A stretch of 64,000 nucleotides of DNA from Parasteatoda lunata. Its lineage: Eukaryota > Arthropoda > Arachnida > Araneae > Theridiidae. Shown here in pieces: positions 7,731 through 20,619 of the stretch. A program made the translations under genes and the position numbers. How positions within the stretch are numbered: position 1 is the stretch's first letter; every line of letters begins with the position of its first letter. The stretch covers positions 14,468,667 through 14,532,666 of the forward strand of contig OX421975.1 of assembly GCA_949128135.1 (NCBI GenBank), written 5' to 3'. Under the pieces are notes generated by a model. The model had not been told where the DNA came from and ran no database searches. It was given only the letters and a program-made list of their open reading frames with translations.

Positions 7731-9881
7731 ATGAAGCCATTTGTTAACAATGAGAAAAGACTTAAAATTTCTCCGTATGAACGCTTTTCGGAAGGCGAAT
7801 TTCCTCAAAATAAAGTTTCTCCCAACACTTTTTGAGATATACATACATAGAAAATCTATTTCTCCTCTTGAAAAAACACTTAGAATTTTTTCGTATAAAA
7901 GCTCTTTAGAAGGCGAATTTCTTCAAAATAAAGCTTCTCGCAACACTTTTGGAGATATACAAAAACAGTAAAATTCGGGGTCACGCTGTGTACCCCCTAA
8001 AGGGTCTATAATTTTCTCCTCTGGTAGGGTACACTAGTACAAGGTACTATAACACCTGGTCCAATTACAACATTATAGGTTAGTATTAAGGTCTGATAGC
8101 AGGCATTTTTCTTAACAATGAAAAATGCACTGTTTTAGATATACATACATAGTAAAGTGCGGGGTCACACTGTGTACCCCATATGGGGTCTATAATTATT
8201 TCCTTTGGTAAGATACACTAGTACCTGGTAATATAACACCTTGTCCAATTAAAATATTAAGGGCAAATATTAAGGTCTGATATGAAACCTTTTGTTAACA
8301 ATGAGAAAAGACTTAAAATTTCTGCCCATAAAAGCTCTTCAGAAGGCGAATTTCTTGGAAATAGAGCTTCTCGCGACAGTATTTTAGATATACAAAAAGA
8401 GTGAAATTCGGGGTCACGCTGTGTACCCCCTATGGGGTCTGTAATTATTTCCTTTGGTAGGGTACACTAGTACCCCGTAATGTAACACCTGGTCTCATTA
8501 ATATATTAAGGGTCAATATTAAAATCTGATATGAAGCCATTTGTTAACAATGAGAAAAGACTTAAAATTTCTCCGTATGAACGCTTTTCGGAAGGCGAAT
8601 TTCCTCAAAATAAAGTTTCTCCCAACACTTTTTGAGATATACATACATAGAAAATCTATTTCTTCTCTTGAAAAAACACTTAGAATTTCTTCGTATAAAA
8701 GCTCTTTAGAAGGCGAATTTCTTCAAAATAAAGCTTCTCGCAACACTTTTGGAGATATACAAAAACAGTAAAATTCGGGGTCACGCTGTGTACCCCCTAA
8801 GGGGTCTATAATTTTTTCCTCTGGTAGGGTACATTAGTACAAGGTAATATAACACCTGGTCCAATTACAACATTATAGGTTAGTATTAAGGTCTGATAGG
8901 AGGCATTTTTCTTAACAATGAAAAATGCACTGTTTTAGATATACATACATAGTAAAGTGCGGGGTCACACTGTGTACCCCCTATGGGGTCTATAATTATT
9001 TCCTTTGGTAAGATACACTAGTACCAGGTAATATAACACCTTGTCCAATTAAAATATTAAGGGCCAATATTAAGGTCTGATATGAAACCTTTTGTTAACA
9101 ATGAGAAAAGACTTAAAATTTCTGCCCATAAAAGCTCTTCAGAAGGCGAATTTCTTGGAAATAGAGCTTCTCGCGACAGTATTTTAGATATACAAAAAGA
9201 GTGAAATTCGGGGTCACGCTGTGTACCCCCTATGGGGTCTGTAATTATTTCCTTTGGTAGGGTACACTAGTACCCCGTAATGTAACACCTGGTCTCATTA
9301 ATATATTATGGGTCAATATTAAAATCTGATATGAAGCCATTTGTTAACAATGAGAAAAGACTTAAAATTTCTCCGTATGAACGCTTTTCGGAAGGCGAAT
9401 TTCCTCAAAATAAAGTTTCTCCCAACACTTTTTGAGATATACATACATAGAAAATCTATTTCTCCTCTTGAAAAAACACTTAGAATTTCTTCGTATAAAA
9501 GCTCTTTAGAAGGCGAATTTCTTCAAAATAAAGCTTCTCGCAACACTTTTGGAGATATACAAAAACAGTAAAATTCGGGGTCACGCTGTGTACCCCCTAA
9601 GGGGTCTATAATTTTTTCCTCTGGTAGGGTACATTAGTACAAGGAAATATAACACCTGGTCCAATTACAACATTATAGGTTAGTATTAAGGTCTGATAGG
9701 AGGCATTTTTCTTAACAATGAAAAATGCACTGTTTCAGATATACATACATAGTAAAGTGCGGGGTCACACTGTGTATCCCCTATAGGGTCTGTAATTATT
9801 TCCTTTGTTAAGGTACACTAGTACCAGGTAATATAACACCTTGTCCAATTAAAATATTAAGGGCCAATATTAAGGTCTGAT
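7731..9881 (+). repeat. 800 bp trimer HOR (L S M''), 2.7 copies
   Basis: Copies: 7731-8530 and 8531-9330, each exactly 800 bp (367 + 184 + 249), then L 9331-9697 and S 9698-9881 of a third copy. Copies differ by scattered single bases (ttttttcg versus tttcttcg, ccatatgggg versus ccctatgggg). The L in this trimer has lost its first HindIII site (aaagtttctc). The third copy ends when its M'' is replaced by a hybrid M at 9882. Confidence 0.9.
8282..8530 (+). repeat. Representative M'' monomer (249 bp)
   Basis: Starts atgaaaccttttgttaac. It is marked by 'cagaaggcgaatttcttgg', then aaatagagcttctcgcgac, agtattttagatatac and aaaaagagtgaaattc. It ends with the special tail 'ctcattaatatattaagg' and aaaatctgat. 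Other copies with this start: 9082, 16256, 20620, 25168. A second form (247 bp) with a different start but the same middle is at 47205, 47452, 50094, 54346, 57930 and 62968. Confidence 0.9.
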
Positions 9882-10129
9882 ATGAAGCCTTTTGTTAACA
9901 ATGAGAAAAGACTTAAAATTTCTCCGTATAAAAGCTATTCAGAAGGCGAATTTCCTCAAAATAAAGCTTCTCGCAAATTTTTTGGAGATATACAAAAACA
10001 GTAAAATTCGGGGTCACGCTGTGTACCCCTATGGGGTCTATATTTTTTTCCTTTGGTAGGGTACACTAGTACCAGGTAATATAACACCTGGTCCACTTAA
10101 AATATTAAGGGTCAATATTAATGTCTGAT
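9882..10129 (+). repeat. Hybrid M monomer (248 bp)
   Basis: Begins as M' (atgaagccttttgttaac, then cgtataaaagctattcag). After the core aaggcgaattt it continues as an M/L-type sequence (cctcaaaataaagcttctcgc). The hybrid form is retained at 17056, 21420 and 25968 as part of the 20-mer HOR. Confidence 0.85.
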
Positions 10130-11539
10130 ATTAGGCATTTTCCTAAACATTGAAAAATGCACTGTTTTAGATATATATAAATAGTAAAGTGCGGGGTCCC
10201 ACCGTGTACCCCCTAAGGGGTCTATAATTTTTTCCTTTGGTAGGGTACACTAGTAACCTGTAATATAATACCTGGTCCAAGTACAACATTAAAGGTCAAT
10301 ATTAAGGTCTGATATCAGGCATTTTCCTTAACATTGAAAAATGCACTGTTTTAGATATATATACATAGTAAAGTGCGGGGTCCCACCGTGTACCCCCTAA
10401 GGCTGTAAAATTATTTCCTTTGGTTGGGTACACTAGTAACCCGTAATATAATACCTGGTCCAAGTACAACATTAAAGGTCAATATTAAGGTCTGATAACA
10501 GGCATTTTCCTTAACATTGAAAAATGCACTGTTTTAGATATATATACATAGTAAAGTGCGGGGTCCCACCGTGTACCCCCTATGGGCTCTAAAATTATTT
10601 CCTTTGGTAGGGTACACTAGTACCAGATAATATAACACCTGGTCCACTTAAAATATTAAGGGTCAATATTAAGGTCTGATAGGAGACTTTGTTAACATTG
10701 AGAAAAGACTTAGAATTTCTGCGTATAAAAGCTATTCGGAAAGCTAATTCCTGCGAAATAAGCCTTTTCGCAACACTTTTGGAGATATACAAAAACAGTA
10801 AAATTCGGGGTCACGCAGTGTACCCCTATGGGGTCTATAATTATTTCCTTTGGTAGGGTACATTAGTACCCCATAATATAATACCTGGTACAATTACAAC
10901 ATTAAAGGTCAATATTAATGTCTGATATTAGGCATTTTCCTTAACATTGAAAAATGCACTGTTTTAGATATATATACATAGTAAAGTGCGGGGTCCCACA
11001 TTTTACCCCCTATGGGCTCTAAAATTATTTCCTTTGGTAGGGTACACTAGTAACCTGTAATTTAATACCTGGTCTAAGTACAACATTAAAGGTCAATATT
11101 AAGGTCTGATACGAGGCATTTTACTTAACATTGAAAAATGCACTGTTTTAGATATATATACATAGTAAAGTGCGGGGTCCCACCGTGTACCCCCTATGGG
11201 CTCTAAAATTATTTCCTTTGGTAGGGTACTAGTACCAGGTAATATAACACCTGGTCCACTTAAAATATTAAGGGTCAGTATTAAGGTCTGATAGGAGGCT
11301 TTGTTAACATTTAGAAAAGACGTAGAATTTCTGCGTATAAAAGCCCTTTGGAAGGCGAATTTCTTCAAAATTAAGCTTCTCGCAACACTTTTGGAGATAT
11401 ACAAAAACAGTAAAATTCGTGGTCGCGCGGTGTACCCCCTATGGGGTCTATAATTATACTCTTTGGTAGGGTACACTAGTTCCCCATAATATAATACCTG
11501 GTACAATTACAACATTAAAGGTTAATATTAAGGTCTGAT
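9882..11539 (+). repeat. S-rich block (Mh S S S M S S M)
   Basis: Starts: 9882 hybrid M, 10130 S, 10314 S (183 bp), 10497 S, 10681 M, 10927 S, 11111 S (182 bp, missing AC in ggtacactagtacc), 11293 M. The same order without the 10927 S is seen at 17056-18532, so one S was gained here or lost there. The monomer at 10927 has an unusual 'ccacattttaccccc' core. Confidence 0.87.
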
Positions 11540-13627
11540 AGGAGGCATTTTTCTTAACATTGAAAAATGCGCTGTTTTAAATATACATACATAGTAAAAT
11601 GCGGGGTCACACTGCGTACCCCCTATGGGCTCTAAAATTATTTCCTTTGGTAGAGTACACTATTACCCCGTAATATAATACCTGGTCCAATTACAATATT
11701 AAAGGTTAATATTAAGGTCTGATATGAAGCCATTTGTTAACAATGAGAAAAGACTTAAAATTTCTCCGTATGAACGCTTTTCGGAAGGCGAATTTCCATA
11801 AAATAAAGCTTCTCCCAACACTTTTTGAGATATACATACATAGAAAATCTATTTCTCCTCTTGAAAAAAAGACTTAGAATTTCAGCGTATAAAAGCTCTT
11901 TAGAAGGCGAATTTCTTCGAAATAAAGCTTCCCGCAACACTTTTGGAGATATACAAAAGCAGTAAAATTCGGGGTCACGCTGTGTACCCCCTATGGGGTC
12001 TATAATTTTTTCCTTTGGTAGGGTACACTAGTACAAGGAAATATAACACCTGGTCCAATTACAACATTATAGGTTAGTATTAAGGTCTGATAGGAGGCAT
12101 TTTTCTTAACAATGAAAAATGCACTGTTTCAGATATACATACATAGTAAAGTGCGGGGTCACACTGTGTACCCCCTATAGGGTCTATAATTATTTCCTTT
12201 GGTAAGGTACACTAGTACCAGGTAATATAACACCTTGTCCAATTAAAATATTAAGGGCCAATATTAAGGTCTGATATGAAGCCTTTTGTTAACAATGAGA
12301 AAAGACTTAAAATTTCTCCGTATAAAAGCTATTCAGAAGGCGAATTTCTGCGAAATAAGACTTTTCGCATTACTATTTCAGATGGACATACATTGCGGGG
12401 TCACACCGTGTACCGCCTATGGGGTCTATAATTGATTCTTTTGGTAGGGTACACTAGTACCCCGTACTATAATACCTTGTCCAATTACAACATTAAAGGT
12501 TAATATTAAGGTCTGATAGGAGGCATTTTGTTAACAATGAGAAAAGATTTAGAATTTCTCCGTATTAACGCTTTTCGGAAGGCGAATTTCCTCAAAATAA
12601 AGCTTCTCGCAACTTTTTTGGAGATATACAAAAACAGTAAAATTCGGGGTCACGCTGTGTACCCCTATGGGGTCTATAATTTTTTCCTTTGGTAGGGTAC
12701 ACTGGTACCAGGTAATATAACACCTGGTCCACTTAAAATATTAAGGGTCAATATTAAGGTCTGATAGGAGGCTTTGTTAACATTGAGAAAAGACTTAGAA
12801 TTTCTGCGTATAAAAGCTATTCGGAAAGCTAATTCCTGCGAAATAAGACTTTTCGCAAAACTTTTGGAGATATACAAAAACAGTAAAATTCGGGGTCACG
12901 CTGTGTACCCCCTATGGGGTTTATAATTATTTCCTTTGGTAGGGTACACTAGTACGCCCTAATATAATACCTGGTAAAATTACAACATTAAAGGTCAATA
13001 TTAAGATCTGATATTAGGCATTTTCCTTAACATTGAAAAATGCACTGTTTTAGATATATATACATAGTAAAGTGCGGGGTCCCACCGTGTACCCCCTAAG
13101 GGGTCTATAATTTTTTCCTTTGGTAGGGTACACTAGTAACCTGTAATATAATACCTGGTCCAAGTACAACATTAAAGGTCAATATTAAGGTCTGATATCA
13201 GGCATTTTCCTTAACATTGAAAAATGCACTGTTTTAGATATATATACATAGTAAAGTGCGGGGTCCCACCGTGTACCCCCTATGGGCTCTAAAATTATTT
13301 CCTTTGGTAGGGTGCACTAGTACCAGGTAGTATAACATCTGGTCCACTTAAAATATTAAGGGTCAATATTAAGGTCTGATAGGAGACTTTGTTAACAATG
13401 AGAAAAGACTTAGAATTTCTGCGTATAAAAGCCCTTCGGAAGGCGAATTTCTTTGAAATAAAGCTTCTCGCAATACTTTTGGAAATATACAAAAACAGTA
13501 AAATTCGGGGTCGCGCTGTGTACCCCCTATGGGGTCTATAATTATACTCTTTGGTAGGGTACACTAGTTCCCCATAATATAATACCTGGTACAATTACAA
13601 CATCAAAGGTTAATATTAAGGTCTGAT
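11540..13627 (+). repeat. 9-mer unit S L S M' M M S S M (2088 bp)
   Basis: Starts: 11540 S, 11724 L (368 bp), 12092 S, 12276 M', 12518 M, 12766 M, 13013 S, 13197 S, 13381 M. It corresponds to the second half of HOR A (2274-4362) at an offset near 9266 bp, including the extra A in L and the unusual 'acactggtaccaggt' in the first M. Confidence 0.9.
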
Positions 13628-15704
13628 AGGAGGCATTTTTCTTAACATTGAAAAATGCACTGTTTTAAATATACATACATAGTAAAATGCGGGGTCACAC
13701 TGCGTACCCCCTATGGGCACTAAAATTATTTCCTTTGGTAGAGTACACTATTACCCCGTAATATAATACCTGGTCCAATTACAACATTAAAGGTTAATAT
13801 TAAGGTCTGATATGAAGCCATTTGTTAACAATGAGAAAAGACTTAAAATTTCTCCGTATGAACGCTTTTCGGAAGGCGAATTTCCTCAAAATAAAGCTTC
13901 TCCCAACACTTTTTGAGATATACATACATAGAAAATCTATTTCTCCTCTTGAAAAAAGACTTAGAATTTCTGCGTATAAAAGCTCTTTAGAAGGCGAATT
14001 TCTTCGAAATAAAGCTTCTCGCAACACTTTTGGAGATATACAAAAACAGTAAAATTCGGGGTCACGCTGTGTACCCCCTATGGGGTCTATAATTTTTTCC
14101 TTTGGTAGGGTACACTAGTAACCTGTAATATAATACCTGATCCAAGTACAACATTAAAGGTCAATATTAAGGTCTGATATCAGGCATTTTCTTTAACATT
14201 GAAAAATGCACTGTTTTAGATATATATACATAGTAAAGTGCGGGGTCCCACCGTGTACCCCCTATGGGCTCTAAAATTATTTCCTTTGGTAGGGTACACT
14301 AGTACCAGGTAATATAACACCTGGTCCACTTAAAATATTAAGGGTCAATATTAAGGTCTGATAGGAGGCTTTGTTAACATTTAGAAAAGACGTAGAATTT
14401 CTGCGTATAAAAGCCCTTTGGAAGGCGAATTTCTTCGAAATTAAGCTTCTCGCAACACTTTTGGAGATATACAAAAACAGTAAAATTCGGGGTCGCGCTG
14501 TGTACCCCCTATGGGGTCTATAATTATACTCTTTAGGAGGGTACACTAGTTCCCCATAATATAATACCTGGTACAATTACAACATTAAAGGTTAATATTA
14601 AGGTCTGATAGGAGGCATTTTTCTTAACATTGAAAAATGCACTGTTTTAAATATACATACATAGTAAAATGCGGGGTCACACTGCGTACCCCCTATGGGC
14701 TCTAAAATTATTTCCTTTGGTAGAGTACACTATTACCCCGTAATATAATACCTGGTCCAATTACAACATTAAAGGTTAATATTAAGGTCTGATATGAAGC
14801 CATTTGTTAACAATGAGAAAAGACTTAAAATTTCTCCGTATGAACGCTTTTCGGAAGGCGAATTTCCTCAAAATAAAGCTTCTCCTAACACTTTTTGAGA
14901 TATACATACATAGAAAATCTATTTCTCCTCTTGAAAAAAGACTTAGAATTTCTGCGTATAAAAGCTCTTTAGAAGGCGAATTTCTGCGAAATAAGACTTT
15001 TCGCATTACTATTTCAGATGGACATACATTGCGGGGTCACACCGTGTACCGCCTATGGGGTCTATAATTGATTCTTTTGGTAGGGTACACTACTACCCCG
15101 TACTATAATACCTTGTGCAATTACAACTTTAAAGGTTAATATTAAGGTCTGATAGGAGGCATTTTTCTTAACATTGAAAAATGCACTGTTTTAAATATAC
15201 ATACATAGTAAAATGCGGGGTCACACTGTGTACCCCCTATGGGCTCTAAAATTATTTCTTTTGGTAGGGTACACTAGTACCCCGTAATATAATATCTGGT
15301 CCAATTACAACATTAAAGGTTAATATTAAGGTCTGATATGAAGCCATTTGTTAACAATGAGAAAAGACTTAAAATTTCTCCGTATGAACGCTTTTCGGAA
15401 GGCGAATTTCCTCAAAATAAAGCTTCTCGCAACACTTTTGGAGATATACATACATAAAAAATTTATTTCTCCTCTTGAAAAAACACTTAGAATTTCAGCC
15501 TATAAAAGCTCTTCAGAAGGCGAATTTCTTGGAAATAGAGCTTCTCGCGACAGTATTTTAGATATACAAAAAGAGTGAAATTCGGGGTCACGCTGTGTAC
15601 CCCCCATGGGGTCTGTAATTATTTCCTTTGGTAGGGTACACTAGTACCCCGTAATGTAACGCCTGGTCTCATTAATATATTAAGGGTCAATATTAAAATC
15701 TGAT
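13628..15704 (+). repeat. Mixed block ending in a copy of 6636-7730
   Basis: Starts: 13628 S, 13812 L, 14179 S, 14363 M, 14610 S, 14794 L/M' hybrid, 15154 S, 15338 L. The last four match 6636-7730 at an offset of 7974 bp. The first four form an L S M cluster without M', consistent with deletion of intervening monomers from a 9-mer. Confidence 0.86.
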
Positions 15705-17055
15705 ATGAAGCCATTTGTTAACAATGAGAAAAGACTTAAAATTTCTCCGTATGAACGCTTTTCGGAAGGCGAATTTCCTCAAAATAAAGTTTCTCCCAAC
15801 ACTTTTTGAGATATACATACATAGAAAATCTATTTCTCCTCTTGAAAAAACACTTAGAATTTTTTCGTATAAAAGCTCTTTAGAAGGCGAATTTCTTCAA
15901 AATAAAGCTTCTCGCAACACTTTTGGAGATATACAAAAACAGTAAAATTCGGGGTCACGCTGTGTACCCCCTAAAGGGTCTATAATTTTCTCCTCTGGTA
16001 GGGTACACTAGTACAAGGTAATATAACACCTGGTCCAATTACAACATTATAGGTTAGTATTAAGGTCTGATAGGAGGCATTTTTCTTAACAATGAAAAAT
16101 GCACTGTTTTAGATATACATACATAGTAAAGTGCGGGGTCACACTGTGTACCCCCTATGGGGTCTATAATTATTTCCTTTGGTAAGATACACTAGTACCA
16201 GGTAATATAACACCTTGTCCAATTAAAATATTAAGGGCAAATATTAAGGTCTGATATGAAACCTTTTGTTAACAATGAGAAAAGACTTAAAATTTCTGCC
16301 CATAAAAGCTCTTCAGAAGGCGAATTTCTTGGAAATAGAGCTTCTCGCGACAGTATTTTAGATATACAAAAAGAGTGAAATTCGGGGTCACGCTGTGTAC
16401 CCCCTATGGGGTCTGTAATTATTTCCTTTGGTAGGGTACACTAGTACCCCGTAATGTAACACCTGGTCTCATTAATATATTATGGGTCAATATTAAAATC
16501 TGATATGAAGCCATTTGTTAACAATGAGAAAAGACTTAAAATTTCTCCGTATGAACGCTTTTCGGAAGGCGAATTTCCTCTAAATAAAGTTTCTCCCAAC
16601 ACTTTTTGAGATATACATACATAGAAAATCTATTTTACCTCTTGAAAAAACACTTAGAATTTCTTCGTATAAAAGCTCTTTAGAAGGCAAATTTCTTCAA
16701 AATAAAGCTTCTCGCAACACTTTTGGAGATATACAAAAACAGTAAAATTCGGGGTCACGCTGTGTACCCCCTAAAGGGTCTATAATTTTTTCCTCTGGTA
16801 GGGTACATTAGTACAAGGAAATATAACACCTGGTCCAATTACAACATTATAGGTTAGTATTAAGGTCTGATAGGAGGCATTTTTCTTAACAATGAAAAAT
16901 GCACTGTTTCAGATATACATACATAGTAAAGTGCGGGGTCCCACTGTGTATCCCCTATAGGGTCTATAATTATTTCCTTTGGTAAGGTACACTAGTACCA
17001 GGTAATATAACACCTTGTCCAATTAAAATATTAAGGGCCAATATTAAGGTCTGAT
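15705..17055 (+). repeat. 800 bp trimer HOR, second locus, 1.7 copies
   Basis: 15705-16504 is a full trimer (L S M'', 800 bp), followed by L 16505-16871 and S 16872-17055. It matches 7731-9881 but has one trimer fewer: the offset changes from 7974 to 7175 bp across it. The second L carries private changes (cctctaaataaag, ttttacctc, aaggcaaatttc) that mark it and its descendants at 20869 and 25417. Confidence 0.88.
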
Positions 17056-20000
17056 ATGAAGCCTTTTGTTAACAATGAGAAAAGACTTAAAATTTCTCCG
17101 TATAAAAGCTATTCAGAAGGCGAATTTCCTCAAAACAAAGCTTCTCGCAACTTTTTTGGAGATATACAAAAACAGTAAAATTCGGGGTCACGCTGTGTAC
17201 CCCTATGGGGTCTATAATTTTTTCCTTTGGTAGGGTACACTAGTACCAGGTAATATAACACCTGGTCCACTTAAAATATTAAGGGTCAATATTAATGTCT
17301 GATACTAGGCATTTTCCTTAACATTGAAAAATGCACTGTTTTAGATATATATACATAGTAAAGTGCGGGGTCCCACCGTGTACCCCCTAAGGGGTCTATA
17401 ATTTTTTCCTTTGGTAGGGTACACTAGTAACCTGTAATATAATACCTGGTCCAAGTACAACATTAAAGGTCAATATTAAGGTCTGATATCAGGCATTTTC
17501 CTTAACATTGAAAAATGCACTGTTTTAGATATATATACATAGTAAAGTGCGGGGTCCCACCGTGTACCCCCTATGGGCTGTAAAATTATTTCCTTTGGTT
17601 GGGTACACTAGTAACCCGTAATATAATACCTGGTCCAAGTACAACATTAAAGGTCAATATTAAGGTCTGATAACAGGCATTTTCCTTAACATTGAAAAAT
17701 GCACTGTTTTAGATATATATACATAGTAAAGTGCGGGGTCCCACCGTGTACCCCCTATGGGCTCTAAAATTATTTCCTTTGGTAGGGTACACTAGTACCA
17801 GATAATATAACACCTGGTCCACTTAAAATATTAAGGGTCAATATTAAGGTCTGATAGGAGACTTTGTTAACATTGAGAAAAGACTTAGAATTTCTGCGTA
17901 TAAAAGCTATTCGGAAAGCTAATTCCTGCGAAATAAGCCTTTTCGCAACACTTTTGGAGATATACAAAAACAGTAAAATTCGGGGTCACGCAGTGTACCC
18001 CTATGGGGTCTATAATTATTTCCTTTGGTAAGGTACACTAGTACCCCATAATATAATACCTGGTACAATTACAACATTAAAGGTCAATATTAATGTCTGA
18101 TATTAGGCATTTTCCTTAACATTGAAAAATGCACTGTTTTAGATATATATACATAGTAAAGTGCGGGGTCCCACCGTGTACCCCCTATGGGCTCTAAAAT
18201 TATTTCCTTTGGTAGGGTACACTAGTACCAGGTAATATAACACCTGGTCCACTTAAAATATTAAGGGTCAGTATTAAGGTCTGATAGGAGGCTTTGTTAA
18301 CATTTAGAAAAGACGTAGAATTTCTGCGTATAAAAGCCCTTTGGAAGGCGAATTTCTTCAAAATTAAGCTTCTCGCAACACTTTTGGAGATATACAAAAA
18401 CAGTAAAATTCGTGGTCGCGCTGTGTACCCCCTATGGGGTCTATAATTATACTCTTTGGTAGGGTACACTAGTTCCCCATAATATAATACCTGGTACAAT
18501 TACAACATTAAAGGTTAATATTAAGGTCTGATAGGAGGCATTTTTCTTAACATTGAAAAATGCGCTGTTTTAAATATACATACATAGTAAAATGCGGGGT
18601 CACACTGCGTACCCCCTATGGGCTCTAAAATTATTTCCTTTGGTAGAGTACACTATTACCCCGTAATATAATACCTGGTCCAATTACAATATTAAAGGTT
18701 AATATTAAGGTCTGATATGAAGCCATTTGTTAACAATGAGAAAAGACTTAAAATTTCTCCGTATGAACGCTTTTCGGAAGGCGAATTTCCTTAAAATAAA
18801 GCTTCTCCCAACACTTTTTGAGATATACATACATAGAAAATCTATTTCTCCTCTTGAAAAAAGACTTGGAATTTCTGCGTATAAAAGCTCTTTAGAAGGC
18901 GAATTTCTTCGAAATAAAGCTTCCCGCAACACTTTTGGAGATATACAAAAACAGTAAATTTCGGGGTCACGCTGTGTACCCCCTATGGGGTCTATAATTT
19001 TTTCCTTTGGTAGGGTACACTAGTACAAGGAAATATAACACCTGGTCCAATTACAACATTATAGGTTAGTATTAAGGTCTGATAGGAGGCATTTTTCTTA
19101 ACAATGAAAAATGCACTGTTTCAGATATACATACATAGTAAAGTGCGGGGTCACACTGTGTACCCCCTATAGGGTCTATAATTATTTCCTTTGGTAAGGT
19201 ACACTAGTACCAGGTAATATAACACCTTGTCCAATTAAAATATTAAGGGCCAATATTAAGGTCTGATATGAAGCCTTTTGTTAACAATGAGAAAAGACTT
19301 AAAATTTCTCCGTATAAAAGCTATTCAGAAGGCGAATTTCTGCGAAATAAGACTTTTCGCATTACTATTTCAGATGGACATACATTGCGGGGTCACACCG
19401 TGTACCGCCTATGGGGTCTATAATTGATTCTTTTGGTAGAGTACACTATTACCCCGTAATATAATACCTTGTCCAATTACAACATTAAAGGTTAATATTA
19501 AGGTCTGATAGGAGGCATTTTGTTAACAATGAGAAAAGATTTAGAATTTCTCCGTATTAACGCTTTTCGGAAGGCGAATTTCCTCAAAATAAAGCTTCTC
19601 GCAACTTTTTTGGAGATATACAAAAACAGTAAAATTCGGGGTCACGCTGTGTACCCCTATGGGGTCTATAATTTTTTCCTTTGGTAGGGTACACTGGTAC
19701 CAGGTAATATAACACCTGGTCCACTTAAAATATTAAGGGTCAATATTAAGGTCTGATAGGAGGCTTTGTTAACATTGAGAAAAGACTTAGAATTTCTGCG
19801 TATAAAAGCTATTCGGAAAGCTAATTCCTGCGAAATAAGACTTTTCGCAACACTTTTGGAGATATACAAAAACAGTAAAATTCGGGGTCACGCTGTGTTC
19901 CCCCTATGGGGTTTATAATTATTTCCTTTGGTAGGGTACACTAGTACGCCCTAATATAATACCTGGTAAAATTACAACATTAAAGGTCAATATTAAGATC

Positions 20001-20619
20001 TGATATTAGGCATTTTCCTTAACATTGAAAAATGCACTGTTTTAGATATATATACATAGTAAAGTGCGGGGTCCAACCGTGTAACCCCTAAGGGGTCTAT
20101 AATTTTTTCCTTTGGTAGGGTACACTAGTAACCTGTAATATAATACCTGGTCCACTTAAAATATTAAGGGTTAATATTAAGGTCTGATAGGAGACTTTGT
20201 TAACAATGAGAAAAGACTTAGAATTTCTGCGTATAAAAGCCCTTCAGAAGGCGAATTTCTTTGAAATAAAGCTTCTCGCAACACTTTTGGAGATATACAA
20301 AAACAGTAAAATTCGGGGTCGCGCTGTGTACCCCCTATGGGGTCTATAATTATACTCTTTGGTAGGGTACACTAGTACAAGGTAATATAACACCGGGTCC
20401 AATTACAACATTATAGGTTACTATTAAGGTCTGATAGGAGGCATTTTTCTTAACAATGAAAAATGCACTGTTTTAGATATACATACATAGTAAAGTGCGG
20501 GGTCACACTGTGTACCCCCTATGGGGTCTATAATTATTTCCTTTGGTAAGATACACTAGTACCAGGTAATATAACACCTTGTCCAATTAAAATATTAAGG
20601 GCAAATATTAAGGTCTGAT
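16256..20619 (+). repeat. 20-mer higher-order repeat B, copy 1 (19 monomers, 4364 bp)
   Basis: Starts: 16256 M'', 16505 L, 16872 S, 17056 hybrid M, 17304 S, 17488 S, 17672 S, 17856 M, 18102 S, 18286 M, 18533 S, 18717 L, 19084 S, 19268 M', 19510 M, 19758 M, 20005 S, 20189 M, 20436 S. One S is missing next to 20005 compared with copy 2. The S at 20005-20188 is chimeric: it has the first S of the pair up to about 20150, then the tail of the second (cttaaaatattaagggtt). Confidence 0.9.
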
